Shown here: piece by piece, positions 1 through 9,471 of the stretch
How the letters are laid out: each line of letters starts with the position of its first letter
Numbering within the stretch: position 1 is the stretch's first letter
NCBI GenBank assembly: GCA_049999765.1
Contig: JBNGIQ010003354.1
Span: 1 to 58,466, forward strand
Length of the DNA: 58,466 bases
Direction of reading: 5' to 3'
From: Phaeoceros laevis
Lineage: Eukaryota > Anthocerotophyta > Anthocerotopsida > Notothyladales
Notes under the pieces: generated by a model
What the model was told of the DNA's origin: nothing
The model's database searches: none
The model's input: only the letters and a program-made list of their open reading frames with translations
Translations under genes and position numbers: made by a program

Positions 1-2142
1 ATCTTCCTTCTCCTTCTCAGACACTGGCTTCAACACCAGCTTGGTGTGTGGTACATGGTTCCCTTCCTCCTTCACACGTTCATAAGTGCTCCGAACCTTG
101 CATGAAAGGTCACCCCTTTCTTCCCCCACAACAAATGTATGCACCTGCTTGTTCACCTCAATGCCTGCCACTGCAGGTTTCTTGTTAGCTCCTGCCAGCT
201 TTCTCAACTTTTCAATTCTATATACGTCTGCCCACCTATCTGCATCTGCAAACATTTTGGCCATGAGCATATACGCAGGGGCATGCTGAGGATCCAGCTC
301 AACAAGACTTTCAAAACACCGCGTTCCCCGCTCTAGATCGCCATGACTCTTGCAGGCATTCAGCAATGACATCAACCCAACAGCATCGCTTTCACACCCA
401 GCTAATTTCAGCACCTTCTCCGCCTCACCTAAATGGCCTGCCCGCCCAAGAAGATCAACCATGCATACATAATGCTTAGTTGTCGGATTGAGGCCATGCT
501 GTTTCACCATGGCATCAAAATACTGTCGACCCTTACTGACCAGCCCCGTATTACTGCATGCTGCAAGAAGGCAAGTGAATGTGGTGTCATCAGGCTGAAT
601 ACCAGCCAGCATCATCTCCTCGAAACAGGCTGTAGCCTTGTGGCCTTCATTGTTTCTACCATACCCATTTATCATGGCATTCCATGTTACAGCATCCCTT
701 GTGGACAGATTGTCAAACACTTTGCGGGCATCTTCCAACTGGCCACATTTGGCATACATATGTATGAGACAATTCCCCAGTACTATGTTACCTTCAAGCA
801 GTCCTCTTTTTACGATTCCTGAATGTAGCTGCCTGCCCTGCTGTAGAGCACCAGCACTTGCACAAGCCTTGAGAAGGCACGCAAACGTAAAACTATCTGC
901 TAAAATCAGGCCCTCCTGCTGCATCCTTGCATACAATGTGAGGGCCTGGGGACCGAGGCCATGCTCAGCATACCCATTTATCATGGCAGTCCATGTTACC
1001 GCATTCCTTGTGGCGGCAAGACTGTCAAACAGCTTGCGTGCATCTTCCAACTTGCCACACTTCGCATACCCAGCGATCAGGGCAGTCCATGTCACCACAT
1101 TCCTCGTGGCCATACTGTCAAAAACCCTGCGTGCATCTTCCAATTCCCCGCATTTTGCATACATGTCCACCAGGCAATTGCAAACAAAAGAGTCAGGCCG
1201 AATGCCACTCTCCAACACATCAGCGTGCACCTGCCTGCCAGATTCCACATCTTCCGCTTTTGCACAGGCTTGCAGGGCAGCGACAAAGATGTGATTATCC
1301 GGCTCCGAACCTGACCTGCGCATTTCATTGTACAGTTGAATGGCCTCACTAGGTTTCCCGTGTGCAGTCTGCGCAGAGATGATGGAAAACCACATGAAGA
1401 CATTAGGTTTGGCCACCCTTGTGAACACCTGCATCGCCTCGTGCAACCGGCCTTGACATGCATACATGCGCAAGAGATGGTTTCCCAAAAATGAGTTGCA
1501 TCCGTACCCAAGCTTGACAATGAGATCGTCAAGTCGTCGCCCCAACACCAGATTTTTTTCAGCCCCGCATCTCTGGATGACTCTGTACAGCAGAGTGGAG
1601 GACACACGAGATTGTGTCTCCGCCAAGACGGTCAAAACGTGAACTGCTCGACTAAGCTGTCCATTCTCACAGAGTTGCTCGATTGCAGCCTGAGCCGTTC
1701 CGTACCCTTGGTAGTCTAGAACCGTCGGAGCGGCAGCATTATGACGCAACAAGGGGTTGGATGTAGGCTGAGCAGACCATCCAACCGGCTTGTCCAAGAC
1801 AGCCAGTTGCGCATCCACCCAGTCAGGCTTGTAGAAGTTGTTCACCCATAGGGACTCCTTGGAGTCCTTGTGCCTGAAGTCGGGAGAGCGGTCGCTCTTC
1901 TCGTTCGTCCTGCAGTCCCACCACAATGTGGGGTCCAGGAAATACTGCCTGCACAACAACTCTTGCGGCTCTCCTGCACTGCTATTGTCCGGTATGCCTA
2001 GCTTGGCTGCTAAGCAACTGCACGGCACGAAAGTGCGGCCTGTGTACATCCATTGCCTCGGAGTCACATTCAAACTCCCACCCAGCTCCAGGGTGTGGGC
2101 CTGCCTCCCAGCTGTTGGCGTCCAAAACCGCTGATGTTGCAT
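1..2142 (-). CDS. PPR-DYW:KP editing factor, 3' end cut by window edge
   Basis: The minus-strand frame is open without a stop from 2160 to base 1. The first ATG (2142) is the methionine conserved at this place in the paralogs (MQHQRFW). The protein (714 codons visible) begins with a presequence-like stretch, then an OSB-like PDF module (DPTLWWD, PDFRHK, KPDWVDAQL) near residues 57-115. Three to four PLS-type PPR units follow, including a short 31-residue unit (near VTWTALIAGYAKCGK), then E-type motifs. The window ends inside the DYW domain, just before the expected HAE motif, so catalytic residues cannot be seen. It lies 797 bp upstream of a paralog in the same orientation. Predicted role: organellar RNA editing, probably U-to-C by analogy with its neighbours. 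Confidence 0.85.
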   Translation of the reverse strand, partial: MQHQRFWTPTAGRQAHTLELGGSLNVTPRQWMYTGRTFVPCSCLAAKLGIPDNSSAGEPQELLCRQYFLDPTLWWDCRTNEKSDRSPDFRHKDSKESLWVNNFYKPDWVDAQLAVLDKPVGWSAQPTSNPLLRHNAAAPTVLDYQGYGTAQAAIEQLCENGQLSRAVHVLTVLAETQSRVSSTLLYRVIQRCGAEKNLVLGRRLDDLIVKLGYGCNSFLGNHLLRMYACQGRLHEAMQVFTRVAKPNVFMWFSIISAQTAHGKPSEAIQLYNEMRRSGSEPDNHIFVAALQACAKAEDVESGRQVHADVLESGIRPDSFVCNCLVDMYAKCGELEDARRVFDSMATRNVVTWTALIAGYAKCGKLEDARKLFDSLAATRNAVTWTAMINGYAEHGLGPQALTLYARMQQEGLILADSFTFACLLKACASAGALQQGRQLHSGIVKRGLLEGNIVLGNCLIHMYAKCGQLEDARKVFDNLSTRDAVTWNAMINGYGRNNEGHKATACFEEMMLAGIQPDDTTFTCLLAACSNTGLVSKGRQYFDAMVKQHGLNPTTKHYVCMVDLLGRAGHLGEAEKVLKLAGCESDAVGLMSLLNACKSHGDLERGTRCFESLVELDPQHAPAYMLMAKMFADADRWADVYRIEKLRKLAGANKKPAVAGIEVNKQVHTFVVGEERGDLSCKVRSTYERVKEEGNHVPHTKLVLKPVSEKEKED

Positions 2143-2624
2143 CCCGTTGATGTGGGGCAATTATCGCTACCTCTGAAGCCGGGAAGCTGGAGGTGCCGAG
2201 GCAACCGAGGCGTGAATTGCTAGTTGAGGTCCAGAGACAGTGGTTTCATGCGTAGGGCTCGTATTTGTACAATTGCTATTTCCTAAGAACCTGGCCGGTC
2301 CTGGCGACGTCGCACGAAACTGCGTAAACTCAGGATCGCCGTATCGGCTGGGTCGCTCTGGTGCCTCGCCACTTGCCTGCGTCACTCTCCAGGGACCTAC
2401 AAAATTAGGTACTTTGTGAACAATAGCATTAGATCACCTGCATGCCCAATAGCGGGTTCTCCGCCGGTAGGAGCCGTGCCACATCTGGGATACGTAAAAT
2501 TGGTTCAGTCTTGCAACCCTTCTCCCAAGCAAGTAACGAGCGGACCCATGCTGTATGTACCAACTGCGCGAGCCAGGCCCAACTGCAACATGCCGTGGAG
2601 CAGGCACGGCAAATACCGCCAAGC

Positions 2625-2697
2625 GGACGATACTCCCGTGGGGTGCTGTGGCCGAATAGGCCATGCCTGTTACCGGATCCCCACAGGAGTATCGTCC
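2625..2697. repeat. Imperfect inverted repeat, 19 bp arms
   Basis: The left arm 2625-2643 (begins GGACGATACTCC) pairs with the right arm 2679-2697 with one mismatch, enclosing 35 bp. It could be the remains of a small foldback element together with the next hairpin. No function can be assigned. Confidence 0.7.
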
Positions 2698-2698
2698 A

Positions 2699-2734
2699 CT
2701 GTCTCTGGATCCACTAAAGTGGATCCAGAGACAG
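2699..2734. repeat. Perfect 17 bp hairpin with 2-base loop
   Basis: Arms 2699-2715 and 2718-2734 (CTGTCTCTGGATCCACT and its complement) are perfectly complementary around AA. Such a near-perfect palindrome one base from another hairpin suggests a MITE-like or cruciform-forming sequence. Confidence 0.8.
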
Positions 2735-2938
2735 GCCTAGTGTACCTCCAACTTTGCCATTGTCACAGTACGAAGTCCAGTCACACCGTCAGCAATTTTA
2801 AAGGGCTACCCTCAGTACCCACTGCCTAGTGCGAGTATCACTGTACCAAATCCGCCGACTGACCCTCCAGCTGTACATCATGCACGCCTGATAAAATTAA
2901 GGTGGTGGAACTGTCCCACTTGGCAACTTCTCTCTCGA

Positions 2939-5548
2939 TCAATGTCGACCCTTACAGCTACAGGACCCTGCCTCGAATCGATGCACACGGTGTGCGTCCC
3001 GTACAACGATGTCCCTCTTTTCCACCCTTGACATAATCTCGGTGGAAGAGTGGCAGTCGTTGCACATTCGCAGGTTTTTCGTGACGAGTAGAGGTGTACC
3101 ATCGGGAGTGTTCAAGAGGCCAAACGCCAAAGCTAGCTTCTCAGCATGCCCACACAGTTGATCTTCCTTCTCCTTCACAGACACAGTCTTCAACACCAGC
3201 TTGGTTTGTGGTACATGGTTCCCTTCCTCCTTCAAACGTTCATTTGTGCTCCGAACCTTGCATGAAAGGTCACCCCTTTCTTCCCCGACAACAAATGTGT
3301 GCACCTGCTTGTTCACCTCAATGCCTGCCACTGCAGGTTTCTTGTTAGCTCCTGCCAACTTTCTCAATCTTTCGATTCTATCTACATCCGCCCACCTATC
3401 TGCATCTGCGTACATATTGGCCATGAGCACATATGCAGAGGCATGCTGAGGATCCAGCTCAACAAGGCTTTCAAAACACCGTGTTCCCCGCTCTATGTCC
3501 CCATGACTCTTGCAGGCATTCAGCAATGACATCAACCCAACAGCATTATTTTCACAGCCAGCTGACTTCAGCACCTTCTCTGCCTCACTTAAATGGCCTG
3601 CTCGCCCAAGAAGATCAACCATGCACACATAATTCTCAGTTGTCGGGATGAGGCCATGCTGTTTCACCATGGCATCAAAATACTGTCGACCCTTACTGAC
3701 CAGCCCCGCATTACTGCATGCTACCAGAAGGCAGGTAAATGTGGTGTCATTAGGCTGAATACCAGCCAGCATCATCTCTTCGAAACAGGCTGTAGCCTTG
3801 TGGCCTTCATTGTTTCTAGCATACCCATTTATCATGGTAGTCCATGTTACCGCATTCCTGGTGGGGAGACTGTCAAACACTTTGCGTGCATCTTCCAACT
3901 GGCCACATCTTGCATACATATTTATGAGACAAGTGCCCAGTACAAGGTTCCCTTCAAGCAGTTTACCTTTCATGATCCCTGAATGCAGATGCCTGCCCTG
4001 CTGTAGAGCACCAGCACTTGTACATGCCTTCAAGAGGCATCCATACGTAACACTGCCCGCTAAAGTCAGGCCTTCCTGCTCCATCCTTTCATACAATGCG
4101 AGCGCCTGGGGACCAAGCCCATGCTCAGCGTACCCATTTATCATGGCATTCCATGTTACCGCATCCCTCGTGGACAGATTGTCGAACACTTTGCGTGCAT
4201 CTTGCAGCTGGCCACATTTTGCATACATATTTACAAGACAATTGCCCAATACAACGTGACCTTCAAGTAATCCTCTTTCCACGACCTCTGAATGCAATTG
4301 CCTGCCCTGCTGTAGAGCACCAGCACTTGCACAAGCTTTCAGGAGGCAAGCAAACGTAACATCGTCTGCTAAAATCAGGCCATCCTGCTCCATACTTGCA
4401 TACAATGTGAGGGCCTGGGAACCGAGCCCATGCTCAGCATACCCATTTATCATGGCATTCCATGTTACCGCATTCCTTGTGGCCATACTGTCAAAGACCC
4501 TGCGTGCAGCTTCCAACTCCCCACATTTTGCATACATGTCCACCAGGCAGGTGCACACAAAAGAGTCAGGCTGAATGCCACTCTCCAACACATCAGCGTG
4601 CACCTGCCTGCCAGATTCCACATCTTCCGCTCTTGCACAAGCTTTCAGGGCAGCGACAAAGATGTGATTATCCGGCTCCGAACCTGACCTGCGCATTTCA
4701 TGGTACAGTTGAATGGCCTCACTAGGTTTCCCGTGTGCAGTCTGCGCAAAGATGATGGAAGACCACATGAATACATCAGGTTTGGCCACCCTTGTGAACA
4801 CCTGCATTGCTTCCTGTAACCGGCCTTGAGATGCATACATGCGCAAGAGATGGTTTCCCAAAAATGAGTTGGATCCGTACCCAAATCTGACAGTGAGATC
4901 ATCGAGCCGTCGCCCCAACACCAGTTTTTTTTCAGCCCCGCATCTCCGGATGACTCTGTAAAGGAGGGAGTAGGGCACACGAGATTGTGTCTCCGCCAAG
5001 ACGGTCAAAGCGTCAACTGCTTGACTTAGCTGCCCATTCTCACAAAGTTGTTCGATTACAGCCTGAGCCGTTCCATACCTTTGGCTCTCTGGCACCGTCG
5101 GACCGGCAGCATCATGATGCAATAAGGGGTTGGATGTAGGCTGAGCAGACCGTCCAACCTGCTTGTCCAAGACAGCCAGCTGCGCATCCACCCATTCAGG
5201 CTTGTAGAAGTTGTTCAGCCATAGGGGCTCTTTGGACTCCTTGTGCCTGAAGTCGGGAGAGCGGGCGCTCTTCTTGTCCGTCCTGCAGTCCCACCAAAAC
5301 GTGGAGTCCAAGAAACACTGCCTCCACAACAACGCTTGCCGCTCTCCTGCAGTGCTATTGTCCGTTATGCCTAGCTTGGCTGCTAAGCAACTGCACGGCA
5401 CGAAAGTGCGGCTTGTGTAAATCCATTGCCTCGGAGGCACATTCAAACTCCCACCCAGCTCCAGGGTGTGGGCCTGCCTCCCAGCTGTTGGCGACCAAAA
5501 CCACTGATGTTGCATCCCGTTGGTGGTGCGCACTTGGAACATTTGCAT
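2939..5548 (-). CDS. PDF-PPR-DYW:KP editing factor, 869 aa
   Basis: Predicted organelle RNA-editing PPR protein. Residues 1-70 are presequence-like. Residues 74-130 hold the OSB-like PDF module (WWDCR, SPDFRHK, LWLNNF, WVDAQL). About four PLS triplets follow (anchors AKPDVFMW, ATRNAVTW, STRDAVTW, PTRNAVTW), then E motifs with CMVDLLGRAGHL. KKPAVAGIEV replaces the canonical PG box. The DYW domain has the zinc/catalytic HAE (H801, E803) and CNDC (C829, C832), then CSCKGRH as the C-terminus. The KPAxA signature and lack of a terminal DYW triplet define DYW:KP, the class linked to U-to-C editing; that role is inferred. The start is the first ATG; M12 is the position conserved in the paralogs. It is head to head with the next gene. 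Confidence 0.92.
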   Translation of the reverse strand: MQMFQVRTTNGMQHQWFWSPTAGRQAHTLELGGSLNVPPRQWIYTSRTFVPCSCLAAKLGITDNSTAGERQALLWRQCFLDSTFWWDCRTDKKSARSPDFRHKESKEPLWLNNFYKPEWVDAQLAVLDKQVGRSAQPTSNPLLHHDAAGPTVPESQRYGTAQAVIEQLCENGQLSQAVDALTVLAETQSRVPYSLLYRVIRRCGAEKKLVLGRRLDDLTVRFGYGSNSFLGNHLLRMYASQGRLQEAMQVFTRVAKPDVFMWSSIIFAQTAHGKPSEAIQLYHEMRRSGSEPDNHIFVAALKACARAEDVESGRQVHADVLESGIQPDSFVCTCLVDMYAKCGELEAARRVFDSMATRNAVTWNAMINGYAEHGLGSQALTLYASMEQDGLILADDVTFACLLKACASAGALQQGRQLHSEVVERGLLEGHVVLGNCLVNMYAKCGQLQDARKVFDNLSTRDAVTWNAMINGYAEHGLGPQALALYERMEQEGLTLAGSVTYGCLLKACTSAGALQQGRHLHSGIMKGKLLEGNLVLGTCLINMYARCGQLEDARKVFDSLPTRNAVTWTTMINGYARNNEGHKATACFEEMMLAGIQPNDTTFTCLLVACSNAGLVSKGRQYFDAMVKQHGLIPTTENYVCMVDLLGRAGHLSEAEKVLKSAGCENNAVGLMSLLNACKSHGDIERGTRCFESLVELDPQHASAYVLMANMYADADRWADVDRIERLRKLAGANKKPAVAGIEVNKQVHTFVVGEERGDLSCKVRSTNERLKEEGNHVPQTKLVLKTVSVKEKEDQLCGHAEKLALAFGLLNTPDGTPLLVTKNLRMCNDCHSSTEIMSRVEKRDIVVRDAHRVHRFEAGSCSCKGRH

Positions 5549-6185
5549 GCGTTTTCAGCAGTACCAGTCCAGTGCATGATAGTAGACAGCAGTACCACTC
5601 CACTGCACTTGTGGCATCAGGATTTGTGAGTACAGAATTCAGTAAACTAAAGCACGGTTAGATTCAGACTTGAACGCGAGAGATCGTGTACCGCCGGCTC
5701 CACTTCCGTGACGATCCTGTTTCTATGCCCAGAGTACGCATGGCTGCTATCATCTTCCTCTACCGCAAACGACTTGCACGCAAACTCGACGGGAAACCAC
5801 TCAACTCTCGGTAAAGTCCCCCGTTTTTAGAAAAGTCCCTCCATGGGGCAATTTCAAGTCTTTCCTAACCGTAACAGCAGAGGGCAATGCGGGCACTAGC
5901 CGCTTCATTCGCTTCATGGGCTGCGCTCCGTGCGGGAACGTGCGGTAGAGGAAGATGATCGCAGGCAGTAGTGGCAGGATCGTCACGGAAGCGGAAGAGT
6001 ACCGGCGGTGCACGATCTCTCGCGTTCAAGTGTGAATTAGCTTTGCTGTAGTTCGCTGAACGCGGCATTCTCACAAAATCCTGATGCCACACGTGCAGTG
6101 GAGTGGTACTGCGGTTTAGTATCATGCACTGGACTGGTACTGCTGAAAATCCTTGCAAAAGCTCCAAGTGCGCACCACCCACGGG
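5549..6185. promoter_or_regulatory. Palindromic spacer between head-to-head PPR genes; likely bidirectional promoter
   Basis: The two sides of this ~640 bp spacer are inverted copies of each other. For example, the stretch near 5590-5640 and its complement near 6055-6105 share GTGCAGTGGAGTGGTACTGC with few changes, and the CGCGAGAGATCGTG blocks match. The two-fold axis lies near 5820-5900. It separates two divergent start codons, so it probably holds both promoters. I see no certain TATA box and assign no elements. Confidence 0.6.
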
Positions 6186-8759
6186 ATGCAACAAAAGCGG
6201 TTTTGGACGCCAACAGCTGGGGGGCAGGCCCACACCCTGGACCTGGAGAGGAGTTTCAATGCGCCTCAGAGGCAATGGATTTACACAAGCCGCACATTTG
6301 TGCCGTGCAGTTACTTAGCAGCCAAGCTAGGCGTACCGGACAATAGCACTGCAGGAGAGCGGCAAGAGTTGTTGTGGAGGCAGTATTTCTTGAACCCCAC
6401 ATTGTGGAGGGACTGCAGGACGGACAAGAAGAGCGCCCGCTCTCCCGACTTCAGGCACAAGGAGTCCAAGGAGCCCCTATGGCTGAACAACTTCTACGAG
6501 CCTGTCTGGGTGGATGCGCAGCGGGCTATCTTGGACAAGCGGGAACGGTCTGCTCAGCCTACATCCAACCCCTTGTTGCATCGTGATGCTGCCTCTCCGA
6601 CGGTGCCAGAGTGCCAAGGGTATGGAGCGGCTCAGGCTGCAATCGAACAGCTTTGTGAGAATGGGCAGCTAAGTCGAGCAGTTAACGCTTTGATTGACTT
6701 AGGGAACACACAATGTCGTGTACCCACTTTCCTCCTGTACAGAGTCATCCGGAGATGTGGGGCTGAGAAAAATCTGGTATTGGGGCGGCGACTTGATGAT
6801 CTCACTGTCAAGCTTGGGTACGGATCCAATGCATTTTTGGGAAACCATCTCTTGCGCATGTATGCATGTCAAGGCCGGTTACAGCAGGCAATGCAGGTGT
6901 TCAAAAGGGTGGCCAAACCTGATGTCTTCATGTGGTCCTCCATTATATCTGCACATTCTCAACAGGGCAAACCTAGTGAGGCCATACAACTGTACAATGA
7001 GATGCGCAGCTCAGGTTTGGAGGCAGATAGTCACCTGTTTGTCGCTGCCCTGCAAGCTTGTGCAAGAGCGGAAGATGTTCAATCTGGCAGGCAGGTGCAC
7101 GCTGATGTGTTGGAGAGTGGCTTCCAGCGTGACTCCTTTGTTTGCAACGGCCTGGTGCACATGTATGCAAAATGTGGCCAGTTGGAAGATGCACGCAAAG
7201 TGTTTGACAGTCTGTCCACAAGGGATGCGGTAACATGGACTGCCATGATAAATGGGTATGCTGAGCATGGGCTCGGTTCCCTGGCCCTCTCATTGTATGC
7301 AAGTATGGAACAGGAAGGCCTGATTTTAGCAGACAGTTTTACATTTGCGTGCCTCCTCAAGGCTTGTATAAGTGCTGGTGCTCTACACCAGGGTAGGCAG
7401 CTGCATTCAGGGATTGTAAAAAGAGGACTACTTGAAGGTGACGTAGTACTGGGCAATTGTCTCGTAAATATGTATGCAAAATGTGGCCAATTGGAAGATG
7501 CACGCGAAGTGTTTGACAGCCTGGGCACAAGGGATGCCGTAACATGGACTGCCATGATAAATGGGTATGCTGAGCAGGGGCTCGGTTCCCAGGCCCTCAC
7601 ATTGTATGCAAGTATGGAGCAGGAAGGCCTGAATGTAGCAGACAGTTTTACGTTTGCCTGCCTCCTCAAGGCTTGTACAAGTGCTGGTGCTCTACAGCAG
7701 GGCAGGCAGCTGCATTCGGGGATTGTAAAAAGAGGACTACTTGACGGTGACGTAGTACTGGGAACTTGCCTTGTGAATATATATGCAAAATGTGGCCAGT
7801 TGGAAGATGCACGCAAAGTCTTCGACAGTCTCCACACAAGGAATGCGGTAACATGGAATGCCATGATAAATGGATATGGTAGAAACAATGAAGGCCACAA
7901 GGCTACAGCCTGTTTCGAAGAGATGATGCTGGCTGGTATTCAGCCTGATGACACCACGTTTACTTGCCTTCTTGCAGCATGCAGTAATGCGGGGCTGGTC
8001 AGTAAGGGTCGACAGTATTTTGATGCCATGGTCAAACGGCATGGCCTCAACCCGACAACTGAGCATTATAATTGCATGGTTGATCTTCTTGGGCGGGCAG
8101 GCCATTTAGGTGAGGCGGAGAAGGTGCTGAAATCAGCTGGGTGTGCTAACGATGCTGTTGGGTTGACTGCGTTGCTGCATGCCTGCAAGAGTCATGGTGA
8201 TATAGAGCGAGGAACACGGTGTTTTGAAAGTCTTGTTGAGCTGGATCCTCAGACTGCCTCTGCATATGTGCTCATGGCCAATATGTATGCAGATGCAGAG
8301 AGGTGGGCGGATGTAGACAGAATAGAAAGGGTGAGAAAGTTGGCAGGAGCTAACAAGAAACCTGCGGTGGCAGGCATTGAGGTGAACAAGCAGGTGCATA
8401 CATTTGTTGTGGGGGAAGATCGGGGTGACCTTTCATGTAAGGTCCGAAGCACATATGAACGTTTGAAGGAGGAAGGAAACCATGTACCACACACCAAGCT
8501 GGTATTGAAGCCAGTGTCTGAGAAGGAGAAGGAAGATGAACTGTGTGGGCATGCTGAAAAGCTAGCTTTGGCGTTTGGTCTCTTGAACACTCCCGATGGC
8601 ACACCTCTGCTGGTAACCAAAAACCTGCGGATGTGCAGGGACTGTCACTCTTCCACCGAGATTATGTCAAGGGTGGAAAAGAGGGACATCGTTGTACGGG
8701 ACGCACACCGTGTGCATCGATTCGCTGCAGGGTCCTGTAGCTGTAATGGTCGGCATTGA
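6186..8759 (+). CDS. PDF-PPR-DYW:KP editing factor, 857 aa
   Basis: Closest relative of the divergent gene on its left. The open frame extends to 6147, but the position equivalent to the neighbour's first ATG is TTG, so I start at the conserved ATG 6186. The PDF module lies at about residues 63-117, with WWD changed to WRD and KPEW to EPVW. Four PPR units follow (AKPDVFMW, STRDAVTW, GTRDAVTW, HTRNAVTW), then E motifs, KKPAVAGIEV, HAE (H789) and CRDC (C817, C820). The protein ends in CSCNGRH. All visible catalytic residues are kept, so it is probably functional. Confidence 0.9.
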   Translation: MQQKRFWTPTAGGQAHTLDLERSFNAPQRQWIYTSRTFVPCSYLAAKLGVPDNSTAGERQELLWRQYFLNPTLWRDCRTDKKSARSPDFRHKESKEPLWLNNFYEPVWVDAQRAILDKRERSAQPTSNPLLHRDAASPTVPECQGYGAAQAAIEQLCENGQLSRAVNALIDLGNTQCRVPTFLLYRVIRRCGAEKNLVLGRRLDDLTVKLGYGSNAFLGNHLLRMYACQGRLQQAMQVFKRVAKPDVFMWSSIISAHSQQGKPSEAIQLYNEMRSSGLEADSHLFVAALQACARAEDVQSGRQVHADVLESGFQRDSFVCNGLVHMYAKCGQLEDARKVFDSLSTRDAVTWTAMINGYAEHGLGSLALSLYASMEQEGLILADSFTFACLLKACISAGALHQGRQLHSGIVKRGLLEGDVVLGNCLVNMYAKCGQLEDAREVFDSLGTRDAVTWTAMINGYAEQGLGSQALTLYASMEQEGLNVADSFTFACLLKACTSAGALQQGRQLHSGIVKRGLLDGDVVLGTCLVNIYAKCGQLEDARKVFDSLHTRNAVTWNAMINGYGRNNEGHKATACFEEMMLAGIQPDDTTFTCLLAACSNAGLVSKGRQYFDAMVKRHGLNPTTEHYNCMVDLLGRAGHLGEAEKVLKSAGCANDAVGLTALLHACKSHGDIERGTRCFESLVELDPQTASAYVLMANMYADAERWADVDRIERVRKLAGANKKPAVAGIEVNKQVHTFVVGEDRGDLSCKVRSTYERLKEEGNHVPHTKLVLKPVSEKEKEDELCGHAEKLALAFGLLNTPDGTPLLVTKNLRMCRDCHSSTEIMSRVEKRDIVVRDAHRVHRFAAGSCSCNGRH

Positions 8760-9471
8760 ACGAGAAGAAAATTTGCCAACTGGAACAGTCCCACCCAGGG
8801 CTCGGGCTACACCGTCAAACCACCGGTATCCCGACGCCCTTCGCTGATTCCGTCAATGATCTTCCTGCTGAGGAAAAGGTGGAAAGCCGGTCCACATTGC
8901 TTTTTGCCAGCAACGTGTTGAAGTTCGTGCACAATATATATCCGTCCGGAGCATCACAGTTTCATTGCAACTGTTCAACCTCGTGCAGAATCTGTAGGAT
9001 CCTAGTAGAGTAGAGTATGCCACTACCTGCCCTAAAATGTTGCGCGGTGTGCGGCACATTTCTGCGTGTAATCCCACAAGTGGTGTGCCTGCGATTTCTT
9101 CTGGAGGCCTGCAGGCTGCAAGGTTCTGTCGTTCTGTCGTTATCAATCTCAACACTTGGCAGTTCATACCAGGTAAGCAACTGGAACATAAGAATTCAAG
9201 GTTTTCTTGATCTGTTCAGAGCTAGGAGCCCGGCATCGGGAAAATCAAAAGCGGCCTCCGCGACGGAGGCTACCAAATTGCTCCACATGCAATGGCGCGC
9301 ACCACTAACGTGATGCAGCATCAACGGTCTTGATGCCAAACTGCTGATGGGCATGGCCGCTGCACTGCTACTGCTGAGAAACCTTGCAATCCCTCCACCT
9401 ACAATTGCGCACCACCAACGGGATGCAACATCAGCGGTTTTGGACGCCAACAGTTGGGGGGCAGGACAACA
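8760..9471. other. Intergenic, no gene recognised
   Basis: About 710 bp between two tandem plus-strand PPR genes. The first ~50 bases after the stop (GAGAAGAAAATTTGCCAACTGGAACAG region) recur after the other DYW:KP genes, showing that the duplication unit includes 3' flank. From about 9300 the sequence is a degraded copy of the paralogs' 5' coding/leader region. Nothing else is supported. Confidence 0.6.

Larger units (their letters stand above)
2143..2938. other. Intergenic, 5' flank of first PPR gene; two hairpins, no gene seen
   Basis: No coding feature is supported. The stretch separates the start of the first PPR gene from the stop of the next one on the same strand. It contains two adjacent inverted repeats, listed separately. 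Confidence 0.6.
2939..8759. repeat. Large inverted repeat: two PPR genes plus shared 5' flank
   Basis: The gene at 2939-5548 (minus) and the one at 6186-8759 (plus) are close paralogs in head-to-head array, and their upstream flanks are also inverted copies. The whole 5.8 kb is therefore an inverted duplication with a short central spacer. The arms have diverged by scattered substitutions, so it is not a fresh assembly artefact. Confidence 0.75.

Noticed and set aside
1092-1607. Minus-strand open frame of 171 codons
   Set aside because: Shadow frame of the partial PPR-DYW:KP gene that covers this stretch in the correct frame.
3201-3449. Many short plus-strand frames repeating a Cys/Pro/Ser-rich pattern inside the minus-strand PPR genes
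   Set aside because: The same pattern recurs at equal places in every paralog and is the antisense reading of the KP/DYW region. It is not a separate small-protein family.
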